Assembly (NCBI GenBank): GCA_034509495.1
Contig: CM067515.1
Coordinates: forward strand, 10,159,163-10,223,162
Length of the DNA: 64,000 nucleotides
Direction: 5' to 3'
Source of the DNA: Acestrorhynchus altus
Taxonomy: Eukaryota > Chordata > Actinopteri > Characiformes > Acestrorhynchidae
The position numbers were made by a program, and so were the translations under genes. The notes below the pieces were generated by a model. That model searched no databases and was not told the DNA's origin. It worked only from the letters and a program-made list of their open reading frames with translations. Each line of letters begins with the position of its first letter. Within the stretch, counting starts at the first letter, position 1. Below are positions 46,701 through 59,300 of the stretch, piece after piece.

Positions 46701-48883
46701 GAATGCAGGCTCTGGGTTCTCATTTCCTGGTGGCATTTGCAAAACCATTTTTATTCTTCCACCTTTATTTCTCTGGTCGTTTTAGAAGGACCAGTAACCA
46801 TTTAACCATAAATCATCAGACATACATCAGGTCTCCACCTTCTTTCAAAAAGTGCAAGTTACCTATTTACTGAATAGATTGTAGCAGTTACTCATTAATC
46901 TATGGTAATTAGCAGTTACTCTGTGTATAAATTTTACTGTATATATATTAATTTTCCAAATAATGAACACATACTCAATTAATTATTAACACGTTCCTGA
47001 TTAATTCATAGTAGTCATGGAATATTTTATTGTGGATAGTAAATAGCAGTAGTTACCAAATAATTTGTAGTCATTACTAACTCATTAATAATGGCTGAGT
47101 ATTTTATATTAATTACCAAATAATCATCTGTTACTGGATCCTTTATAGTAGCAATGGAATAATTTATTCCAGATACTGAATAATTAGTAGTAGTTACCAG
47201 ATAAGTGATGGTAATTGTTACTAAATAATTTTAGTAGTTATAGTATAGGATGTGTTTCTCGTCAAAACTAAAATATTCAGAATTTAACTCCTGAAAACAG
47301 GAGGAAATCTATGCCAGTTGAGAGTCTCAGTTTGTCAGTGTTCTGGAAGCATTGCTATAACCTCGATATGCTCAGAAAGGATTGCAGTGTTAACAATATA
47401 CTAGTGCATTTTACCAAATTAATATTGTGGAAGGTTTTTTTATTCATATTTCAAATGTTCTTGTTTTAATGTCGATGCTGCCTGATTAGAAATGTATTCA
47501 AATGAAATTAAATAATAACTTGACTAACCAGATTTATAATTTTCACAAGTTATATGCCATACTGAAAAACAAGAAGGCTAAATTTCACTTCTCATGTAAT
47601 GAATGACTTTTTTTTTTTTTTTTTTTTAACAATATTTTCATTTTTGAGATGCAGGCCTGTGCCAGGTGACGGATACATCAGTAACATTAGTACACTAGCG
47701 ACAGTTAAATGTCCATTGCTGCCTGTTTTGTTTATTTCTTTGTGTCTAAACCATAGAGAGACACTGGTATTCCTACTCAGGAGCTGAACCTTTTAAAATG
47801 TTTGCTGATGTGATTTCCTGAATATATGAAATAAGGCTATTTTAGAAACTGGTTTGTGTTTTAGGCAGATATTATAACTGAACAAAAGGGCCAAATATTT
47901 GCTGACCAAATGTATGCCGGAGAAGAAAAAGTTGGAAATAGAGGTCCTGTTTTGGCCATTTAGCATGGTCGTTTCCCCCACAGGTAGCTGAATAAGAAGA
48001 ATCTGTGCCAGCACAGACCTATAATGGTATCATATTGCCATATCACCCATTACTACTGCTGTCTCTTGTGTTACAAAGATTCTTCAGATACTGTTGGAAT
48101 GAAAATAATATCCTAGTGGAGCTTACTATGCAAGGTCATGTGCTAAAAGCTGCTGGTAAGCCACATTTGTACTTTCAGCTGTCCAGCAGATAAGCAACTT
48201 CACAGGTTTATCTCTAGGTCAGATAATGTTGGTCTGTTTGATAAACAGTTTCCACGCAGTCATCATTGTATAACAGTTTTTCAACGGGATATGATTTAAA
48301 CCTGACTGTAATCTATAGCTTAGTGTTGAGAAATGCATGGTCTTCTCATATAAAACCTTTCCGTCAGTATCTCATCTGTATTGTGGCTTCCTGAGGGGCT
48401 TTCGGAGTCACGGATCCCTGACTGTTCTTCATTAACAGTGTGGTTTAGGCCAGAGCACTTATGCCCTTCACCTTCAGGGAAGGAACATGTCCCTTAGGAA
48501 GCTTTTGTGGCTTGTTTCCATTGGCTACAGTGTGTTCCTGCTGTCATGCACCGATGCTTTCATGAGTATGGAACATAACATTTGGTTCTCTATCACTGCT
48601 CTTGTCAACGCCCCTCTCTTAACTTTGATGATGTTACTGCTTAAGTGTCCTAGCTGACGTGACCCACGATTTGGAGACTAAATGCTCATTTCTACCTTGA
48701 TAAAGTATTTAGTTTGTTCTCATACTGATTCTCAACTGAAACTTGGAGTTCATCCAGACAAGCTGCAGCAGAACAGATTGGCTTGTTCCTTAAGTTTATC
48801 TTAAAGAGAACTGCCTTATCGAAATCCAAAAGCTGACATCACCAGTACATTCCATGAGCTTTGGTGGTCTTGCCCTGTTGACT

Positions 48884-48915
<32 letters not shown>

Positions 48916-51900
48916 CCCTGTTACTTCTCCCACACTGAAGTATGAGTCTTCTGGTATGTAGGGTACAAGTACACCAACCATTTGGGTTTATAATGCTGTA
49001 AATACATCTGTGTTAATAGAATCTACTTTTGCATAATATGGTGCAGAAGAATTTTGAATAGCTAATGTTGCCATGTAATTGAAAATTGTGCTTTGGTGAA
49101 TCTATGTATAGGCCTGTACAACAAGCCTAATAAGACTTTCCCTGCTGATGTATGTTTAGCTTCTGTTTGATTTATCTGAGGTACGTCAGTTTGTTTTTGA
49201 TAGAGCAAAGAAGGATACTAGAGAACAGAATCAGCTAGTGTAGAACAAATCCTTGTTTTCCCCCAGCTTTCACTTCATTGCATGTCAAGATTGATGTGGC
49301 CTTCTGTGGATACTAGCACAAGAAAAGAGGCCTGGTTCATGTTGTAACCTGTTTTCCCAAAACTAGCAGATTCTGAGGAAGATCAGCTACACAGTATACT
49401 TACACTTACCTGGCAGGGGTGATACCATGATTATGAAGGTCGTTTGCTCAAGTTGAGGCTCAGCCATTGCACTCTGGTTGTGCTGCCCCTTGCAAATTCC
49501 TCAAATGTGGGGATCTCAACTGCATAACTTCTGGTAGTGGCGGACTGCGTTCCCCTGACCTTTTAGGGAGCAGCCGTGGTCTGGTCGGTTTGAATCCCTG
49601 AACTGGCAGGGCATGACTGAAATGCCTTTGAGCAAGGCACTGAACAGCATAGGGCTGCCCACCGCTCAGGGCATGTGTGTTAACTGCCCCCTGGTGTGTG
49701 AAGTCACTATGTGTAAGTGTGTATCAATGTGTGAGGATGGATTAATTCCCATGTGTGCACAACACAGTGGGTTAAAAAAGTATAATTACTAATTACTATT
49801 ACAGTATTCCTCTGAAGTCACCATCTCGATTCACCGTTTTGCCATCTTTGACTAGGTCTTCCTTTGGTGGTCTGAGTTTATGTAAAAATAATGAATCAAG
49901 ACAGCTGTATAACACTTTCACTGTTTTGGTTTTGCTGGATTTTCTTATTTTCTTAATTGAGGGCCACACACAAAATGTTATTGTTTTAAATAATGAAATA
50001 ATGAAGCCAAAATGTATTTTTGCTTCCACAATATCAAGTCAAGGTTGTTCCTTGGAATGTTGGAATTGGACTCACCCTCTGAGTCTCCGCTACAGTTAAT
50101 TTTGCCTGACTGTGGGAGTCGCTCTGTGGCCTCCCAGCCCTGTTGCAACTTAGCAGTTATAAAAAAGTGTATTATGTCAACACTGTGGCTGGATAAAGAC
50201 ATGTTTTTCTACTTATCAAGAGGGCTCTCCAGAACACTCCTATCTACCCATTGTGTTGAATACAGGCTAATCCCCATACAGAGAAGAGCAGTCAAGCACA
50301 AAGACATAATTGTCTCTTTATCATTGGCCAGCTGCCTTTCATGACCTGTGATTTGCTGGAGCTGGCAGTTGAGTTCAGGAGAGTCACAAAAGCCTTCTTT
50401 TATTTTCATACTTAGTTTACCAGTTGGGTGCGTCAAGGAGAAGTAATTTTTCTAAATGAACTAATATGTTTCTGACCCAAATTCCAGCTTGAAAACCGTG
50501 TTTAATTGAAGCTCTCAAGTGATGTAAGTTTAACACAAAAACTTGTTTTGTCTGTTTTCAGTTGGTACAAGCTGGTGGATAAGAATGGAAAAGCTGATAA
50601 AGAGAGAGGCGAGGTTCTCCTGGATATCCAGTTCCTGAGAAACAACATGACGGCCAGCATGTTCGACCTTTCCATGCAGGACAAGCCTCGGTCTCGCATC
50701 TCCAAGCTCAAAGACAAGGTTCGCGGCAAGAAGAAGGATGGACTGTCTGACTCTGCCTCTGCCATTGTGCCTTCTACAGTTAGCCAAGTCCTGACAGACA
50801 GCGAAGGGGAAGGAGAGGCTAATGTAGACTCCCCAAAGAGCAAGAAGTCATCAAAGTTGAAGTCTCTTTTTGCACCAAAATCTAATCTTCATAGGGGTGT
50901 GTCGCAGTCCATGTCTACACTTGGCACACTGCCTGAGAAGAACAGCCCACTAAGCAGTAGCCGCTCCTCAGGCCTAAATGTGGAGTCTCCTGAAGGTAAA
51001 TTCAGACATTATGTAAATGCTTAACATAGTACAAAAGATCTCTGCCCCCTTAGTATGGCACCTATAAAATGAATAATGCTCTCTCTCTTTCTCTCTCTCT
51101 TCTCTTGTCTCTTGTCTCTAACTCACAGTGAAGAACAAATTCAAATTTCTAGGCCACAAGCGAACCAGTAGCACTGACAGCAAACTATCTCTGGGCCCTT
51201 TCTCGCTACTGAATCGCTCTAAACAGAATATCCCCGAGCAGAACAACCTGTGTATCAATGGCAGCCATGTTTATGCTGAGGAACATGAGCCCAAGCCGAA
51301 TTCTGGATCTTCTCTCAGTCTGAGCAGCTCTGCAAGGGGCTCTGTAGAAGACTTGAGGAAATACCATGAGCGAAATGCATCTGATGTCTCCGCTGACTCT
51401 TTCAAAGGCCTCAGTATCCCTACCTACAAGCCTGAGCCAGCGGAGAAAGCCTTACATGTCCCACAGCACCCTCAAGAGGATGAAGAGAAGAAGCACAAGA
51501 AAGAAGGACGTCTGCAGGAGCTTCTGGAGAGGCAGGAGGAACAGGAGAGAAAGAGACAACAGGAGCGAGAGGAAAGAATCAGAAAACAAGAGGAAGAAGA
51601 AAAAAAGAAAAGGTTGGAGGTTGAAGAGAGACTGCAACGAGAGGAGGAAGAGCGTCAAAGAAAGAGGCGTGAAGAAGAGGCCAAGAAAGCAGAGGAGCAG
51701 AGGCGCCAGGAGGAGTCCAGAGTAGCTGAAAGGTTGACTTCTCTTTTTGGGCTGGGCAAGAAGAAAGAGGAGCCTAGTCCTCCAGCCGTGGAGAATCCCA
51801 AACACGTGGAAGTGCCTGCCTCTACAAACCGTTTTGAGGAAATTCCTCTCAGCCCAGACACCACAAATCCTTTCTTGGAGAAGAGCCAGGTAGACTCCCA

Positions 51901-53313
51901 AAAGGAAGTGCGAAGTACCTTGACTCCAACGCCACCGACCAATGCCTTTCCTGGTCGTACAGCCAAGGTTTCTGCAGTCAAACCAAGGTATGTTTTTAAA
52001 CGCACATAAATGACTCGTGTACAGAGTTATACAAATAAAACATAATGCATTTTTGTGTTTAATTATAAGCCTAACTAATAAAATAACCATCATATTTTTA
52101 CTCAGACAGTTTTGGGATTTGGGAAGAGTTGTTCAGGGGCTGAGAGTTTTTGGTGAATTGAACTGATTAATCTCACTCAACTGAAAAGGGTTTTACCCAT
52201 CACTGAGCTGTGAGAGTGAGCAGCTGTCTTCCCATGCAAATTCTCAATGCCGTCAAAATAAACACTCCAGATCTTGTTGACTTGCCGATCGTAGCACATA
52301 CAATCAACATACTTTCATTTGCACACACTGGCTAATGATACTGCAGATACACTGCTGAGCTCAGTGTATGCAATGAAGATGCAAAGCTCACTGCAAAATA
52401 CACTTTTTTTTTTTTTTTTTTGAGAGAGTACCCGTTAATGTGCACTGCCAAGACTTAACCTTCAGACTGGATTGGAAGGAAAGTTTATTTAATAGGTGAT
52501 AATTTTACGTACTCTGTAAAATGTGGTTCCTCCATTGTACCTTAAAGAATTACTTTTTGGCATCAAACAATTGAACCTGGTTTATTCAACTCAAATGAAT
52601 CCGTTTTTGAATTAGATGTTCTCGGATTCAAAGTGTCACTCTGAATAAACCCAGTTCAGTTGATTGTTACCACACAGATACTTTTAGTTTGAACAGAAAA
52701 AAAACTCTTTTACTGTCATTATCTGCTGATACTGATACACAATTCACAGATCAATCGTAACATCTCCTTGGTTCAACAATTATTATTATGCATCATATCA
52801 GTTCATCGTACCATACATGAGAGTTTTGTAGTTCTATATTTACAGACTGTGCATCCATTATTACCCTGCATACTCTGTCCGCACTAGCCTCCTTTCACCT
52901 TGATCTTCAACGTTCAGGACTTTACAGGAACACCACAGAACACTTCTCAGTCTGATCCACTTGTACACACACTAACACACCACCACTATGTCCATGTCAT
53001 TGCAATGCTGATAATGACCCCCCACTTACATAACCCTTGCTCTGTGATGGTCCTGTGGGGTCCTGACCATTGAAGATCAGGGTGAAGGGAGACAAAGTAT
53101 ACAGAGAAACAGATGAACTGTAGTCTGTAATTGTAGATTTACAGAGTGCTCTTGTATTTTAAGAGGAGTGGATAGAATGGATACTGACTGTAGAAACAAG
53201 GGGGTGGACATCATCTTGATTGACCTTTATATGTCCAAACGTTTGTGAAAACCCTTGCTAATGAATGCATTTAGCTACTTTCAGTCGAACCGATTACTGG
53301 CACAGATGTGTAA

Positions 53314-53371
<58 letters not shown>

Positions 53372-56300
53372 CTTGTGTCTAGATAGGTACTGCCAGTAAA
53401 AAATGACTCTCTTGAGCACATAAGCACAAACCTCTTACCATTATGCCTAATGGCAGGCGTGGACTGGAGAGGGATATAGCTGAATAATTTAGGGATGCTT
53501 TGGGAGGTGGGAGTGGGGTAGTGATCATCCGACAGCCTAACCTTACTAACGCTCTTGTCATAGAATACAATCAAATCCTGACATCAGTTTTCCAAAATCT
53601 GTTTGATAGCTTTCCCTGGAGAGTAGAGACGGTTAATGAATGAATGTCCAAATACTTTTGTCAGTATCATCTATTTCTGACATCATGCTTCACTTAATAA
53701 CCACACCACATAAGCATTGCGCGGTCTTGTGATTCTCCAAGGAGAATGAGACTGATTTCAGTTTATATTGCGTAACGGTCAGCTCTACTTGGAGCCACGT
53801 CTGCATAGTGAAATGGTAAGTAGAGCCGTCAGCTAATGCAATTAGTAGCTTAGATAAGAGAAAAGTCAGCTGTAATTCCATTCCCGTAACCTCTGTCTGC
53901 TCGGCCTCTGAAACAAAACAGGCTTCAAGTGAAACTCTTTCTTGAACAGTTGTCTTTAGCCCATCATGTTTCTCATGTTTCATGGGAAAGATGTGATGAC
54001 ACTAAAGTGTTCTACACTAAAGTGCAGCTGGTGCGTATGGTATTCCTCCTTTCCTCACTGATCCCTCTGTTATCCAGGGACAGTTGCTTGGTGATTAGAG
54101 CTCTGAATTATTGATTGCACGCTTGTGGGTTTGATACACTCACTAAGTTGCCAGCAACTTTGCTGTTGGCCTTGATGCTTTAGGGGGATCATAACATGCA
54201 TGACCTTGTGTTCTGACCACAGCTTTCTAAGCGGGATATGTAAATAGAAGAATACTGTGGAACTATAATACTGGCCTCAATTGAACAAGACTGAATAAGC
54301 TGTGAGACAAGGATGAATATTGTTTGCCCTCTCCTGCTGTGACGTTTTCTTGTTTTCACATGATCTAGCTGGTTGATTCCAGTGGATGCTGTCAGATTTT
54401 TTGGTCTTTTTTTGGTCATATTTTTTCCAGTTTTGATGGGAATCTTGCCTCATGTCCACTCTTAAAAAATAAAGGGTTCTTTGTGGTCTGAGGAAGAGAA
54501 GAGGAGAAATCACTTTTGTATAAGAGATGTATATGTGAAATACATTTGAAAGGTTTAAACACACCAATATACATATCTTAAAAAAAAAATTTGGATCCTC
54601 TGACGTCGCTCAAAATACCCTTTGCAGCACCTTGGGACGATTAATGGTTACCTTGCGTGATACCAGCTAATCCCTCTCAGACCTGATTTTACAAGCTAAA
54701 AGAATGTCATTTCCCTTCTTGTCTTTTCCGTTTGACTTTTAAGACTAGCCTACAGGACCAGTTAGACAGAGGTTTTCTAATTAGTCAGCTGTGAAGGAAT
54801 GTGGCCTGGCGGGTCAGCTGAGGTGCATAGGTATGGAGATAAACTGGTTGTAGACGGGTGAAGTGGTCTTGTGCGCTGAGAGACTCTGACTCACTTGCTT
54901 TGTAGAATGAGGATGGATGAAACTGTACTTTTTAGCCAATATTTGGAATCGTTCTGCTCTACTTTGGGAATATGAATTTCCTGACGGTGGTGAGTAGCAT
55001 GTTTAGATGGCTTTTGACTGTAGATTTAATATGTTTGTGCTTGTTTCATTTTTGAAGTTGGGTACTGTGTGTTTGTTTTGAGTTTAGGCAGAGCATGGAA
55101 AATACTGAATTTAATTCAAGCCAGTAGTGTGTTTCGTGACATTTGAGGGCAGTTGACAATTCTCAGCTCATCAAATCTACGAATATAAAGCGAGTCATAT
55201 ATAAATTAATATCTGAGATGAAAAGCACTGAATAGTATGAGCTCCTTAAATATAGCTTGTCATATCTTTGGCTGTTATTCCAGTTTGTTTCAGATTCCCT
55301 GAATGGGGTGTCTTTAAATAGCACTTAGTCATTATAGGCACTTATTCAGCAGAATTGCTAATGCTGATTAATCTTTGTAATTTTATATGAACTTATTTTA
55401 TTGGCCAAATGAAATGCATTATTTAAACCTGAATTAGACTGTCTTTCATAAGTATATACAGAATTTAAAAAAATGTCTCATACTGTGAATCGCATGTTAT
55501 TCCTGTTTCCTTGCATCGGCTTGCATGCATCATTTGATCCTTGTATATGGCAGCTATTCCATGTGAAATTTAGACAGAATCTTGCCCGACTATGTAAAAA
55601 CAGGTTAAAAAGATTTGTGTGGGCTTTGGTTTAAGGACATTTAAGTATGATGAGCAGAGTTCAGATTGTTTTATTATTAAGCACAACTGATAGGAGGTAG
55701 GGTTAAGTGATTAGACTGAAAGGGCAAGGCTCTGATATATTTCCTCTATTTACTCACCATAGGATTATCAGTATGTTGTCTGCATTTTGATTGTAGTTTG
55801 TTTAGTGGCGAAGTTTAGAGCCAGGATATCCAGTAAAGGATGCTGTGGATGGGAACTCACAATTTGGTGTTTTGTGTTCTTGCTCTTTGGCAGATTGGTT
55901 CTCAGTCCAAAGCCTCATACAGATAATACCAATCCTCTTGACTCCCCTGTCACCTCAGACATCCAGAGAACTGTCCCTGCTTCCACTCGTTCCCCCAAAG
56001 AGTCTGCATATAGAGACCCTTTTGAGTCTGGCAGTATGTCGTTTTCTGACTTTCACTCTTCCCTGGCACCTCCCAAACCCCAGAGAACTTTTGTAGACTC
56101 CCCCCGTGGCAGCATGGAAAACCTATCAAGTGTTGGATATACCACTAACATGTCAGAAAAGCCGAGGGTCTTTCAACCTCCTAGCTACCCAGGAAATTCA
56201 TCCAAGAATGGAACCAACTCCCAAGCTCAAAGGCCTACTCTTCCTCTCCCTGACTATGAAGCTCTCTTTCCCAAGAAGAGGCACGGGGTGATGACCAATA

Positions 56301-59300
56301 CTCGCTGGGAGCACATCATAGCCGAAGTCAACCAGAGAAAGATGGATTCCCATCTTCAGGAAATTGGCGAAGAAATGAGTGTAGATGGACCTAATGAACT
56401 GGAGGCCAATAAAACACCAGTTGTAAAAGAAAAAACTTCAAGCGCCAACCAAAATAACAAAAATGATCTGGAGAAATCATCTTTCACTACAATGAAAACG
56501 GAGCCCAAACAGGCTCTAATCCCACCTAAACAGGCTCTCCAACCCGAACCAAAAAGACAGGTGCTTGAGGTTAATTCAGAGCAAGTTCACACACCCAAAC
56601 CCGTGTATGCTACTGTGGATAAGTCTAATCATTTTGTGTCCAAGGTTTTAGGAAGTAACTCCAGACAGGGAGTCCAGAGTCTGCATGAACCTCAAGTCAA
56701 TGACAAGAGAACCTTGGGCACTACTCATGACCCTGTTGTCCAAATCCCAGAGACAAAAAAGAATCCAACACCTGCTGTTAGAGCTGTAAAGAAAACAAAT
56801 TCACCAGAAAACTCTTATGATGAGTGTGTAGAGTTGCCTTCAGCTAAACCCAGGCAAAAAACACCAAGCAAAGAACCGGTCAGACAGGTTCAACCAGAGC
56901 AGCCTACCCCTCTAAGTTTAACGTTATCAGAAAGTTCCCAAGTGGAAAGGAGAAAAGGTTCCATGACGAGTAAGCACTTGTCAGAAAATACAGGTTCAGA
57001 GATAAGAACAGAGAACATTGTGAATGGGTCAGATACACCTGATACTGCCAAAACCAATGAAACGGCTAAACATCAGTCAGTTGCAGATGTGTCCAAGAGT
57101 CCTGAGACAATACTAATTGACTCTGATCCTTTCCCAAATGATAAGCTAATCTCTCAAGATCCTTGGGCCTTACCACAGCAAGACGACCTCTTCACTTGTG
57201 GCCCAAATAACATAAAGGAGTCTAAAGACCTGGGATTAACACCAGAAGACTTTGACAGTATATTTGGAGCCACTACATCTGACAACAGAACTGATCCATT
57301 CTTTGGATTGGTTGCCTCTGAGAACAATAGGGACCCATTCTTTGAATCGGTTGCATCTAAAGACCAAAGAAAATCATTTGTTGAATCACTTGCACCAAAA
57401 AAGAATGAAGCTGGTCCAGAAGAGTCCCACAAATCAAGTCCATCAATTCAGAAAGGATATGCATTAAAGAAAAGACAGGCTCCTCAGCCCCCAGTTAATT
57501 TGGAGAAAGCTGAGTCGCAAAGGCATGTTCTGCACAAACCAGTCCCGCAGTTGGTGCGAGGCACAGAAGACATAGAATTAACAGTGACCAGTGTGGCTGA
57601 GCCCAACAAGAGTGAAACCACAATATCAACCTCAAAAGCAGACATTTGGGGAATGGAACCATTCACTTCCCCTTCTCAGTCACTGTCCTCGTCAGCAGCA
57701 CCAGAGCTGGCGTCTGGGGGCAGGACCGCAGTCCGTGCCTGGGTCTCACCCTCTGAAGTTCAGTCCATCAGTTTGCAGAGTGGTGGGATTGGGGCTTTAA
57801 ATCATCGCAGGTGAGAATAACCCAAAGTTCCCCAGTGGCATCCTTTCTATTAAGAAACAACTACTACTAACCCTACGACCTTCATTTGCCATTTCTGAGG
57901 TGCCGCGGTTTCTGTTCCTTGTGAAATCATTAGGATTCTTTCTCCTTTTGGGTTTGTGATGGTTAACCTGTGAATACTGGTGATTCATGGCTATTCATTC
58001 TACAAGAACCACAGTGAGCTTCTCTTTTGACTGAGACTGAAGGGAGGTTTCTGGGACATTAAGCCTAGTTTATGAATGTAAAGGGTTTTATGTCACTTGT
58101 TACAATTGTTACCATTCTTAACCATTAATATAGCAATTTAGTTAAAGATTAGGCTTTGTCTGCCCAGGAAACTGCCTTTTAAGCGTTAAATTGTACTGGT
58201 CAACTGTTACTTATATGTTGATGGAGGTTTTGCTGGACCACATCCACCTATAAGTTGCTTGCATTGCAATAATACGAGAAATCTCTGGTTTGAATCTGCA
58301 TACTGATTTTGACTCTCGGGGACGTTTAGATAATAATTTGATAATCCTTTTAAGAACTAACACACCTTTTGTATAGTTTTGTTCTTTCTCTCATATGTTT
58401 GCTGCACTTGACAATGAATTGTAATTCTTTGTATCACAGACAACCTATTTTTTTTCAACCAATTCATATTCTTTGATTACCACCAAATAGTCCATTACAG
58501 ATTAGTGTAAAGGGACTTTTTGATGACTTAATTTACTCATTATTCATTGACAATTTGTACTTATTTTGTGTACATTTTGTACTTATGTCTATTTTGTCTG
58601 TTTGTCCTCAGACCACACCCTGTAAAACCCTTGAGTTCGACAGAAAGCCCATCTTCCAGCAGCATTTGTGTTGGGAAAGACTTGAAGACTCCAATAATCC
58701 GGGAAGTGGATCAAAAATGGAAGGTATGCCTCATCGTGCAATTAATTATAAACAAATCCACTAGCATGCAGTAGTTGACCAACCATTTAGGCTAAAGTAA
58801 CAAAAGTGATAGAAGCATATCTCTTTACTAATATAAATTTAAATCCAAGATCTTAATAATGCACTTTTTACTAGAAGAAATTCTAATTATAGATTCATGA
58901 CATGTTTGCTAGAAAGAAAGTCAGATGTTCAAATATATAAAGACATTCTGACTAGTCATGTGACTAGTCCTATTGAACTGGTGCTTTTGGCAGTAAGAAT
59001 GTAATTTTGTAAGAGTGAGATTCCATTAGGATTAAGGATATGCCATCATGGCTATGTGACTAGTCAAGATGATTTTCTAAATCTGTAGTTTAATATTATT
59101 ACTTGTAAACATCTCACATCTGATTTCTGAAATAAGAGTTTCTGCTCCCAGTAAAATCCATTATAGCTTGAATTGCTCACATCATTTTAGGCTAAAACAG
59201 TTTGCCATAGAATAGAAGATGAACTGATCTCCAAATTCTTTTCAGTATTACAATAATTATAAATATAACACCCTGTTAAAGTTTGGGCAACCCCAGAGAG

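Larger units (their letters stand above)
34782..50561 (+). other. rab11fip1: rab11fip1 intron 1 (15.8 kb)
   Basis: No coding exon recognised. It contains a 43-base minisatellite (34918-35256), LINE pieces (36850-37880, 43788-44282), several Tc1/MITE fragments, a SINE (49556-49790), poly-T tracts, and a unique-looking stretch at about 39230-39790. Unassigned blocks include 35260-36540, 37880-40020 outside the unique stretch, 41650-42640, 42905-43670, 46010-47390 and 47630-49550. Many repeats sit in AT-rich DNA. Confidence 0.75.
51988..55893 (+). other. rab11fip1: rab11fip1 intron 3
   Basis: 3906 bases. It contains a poly-T run (near 52405-52421), a foldback MITE (52880-53227), a Tc1-type element carrying a CA tract (53228-53667), a tRNA-like SINE head (about 54068-54170) and a MITE piece (about 54462-54650). 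The segment 54650-55893 is AT-rich and unassigned. Confidence 0.75.

Noticed and set aside
51452..52093. 213-codon minus-strand frame rich in Leu/Phe
   Set aside because: It is the antisense of the Glu/Lys/Arg-rich helix of rab11fip1 exon 3.
55787..55893. Exon 4 of rab11fip1 starting at the beginning of the long open frame
   Set aside because: The in-frame acceptor gcag at 55891-55893 restores AVKPR across exon 3; upstream residues look like intron translation.
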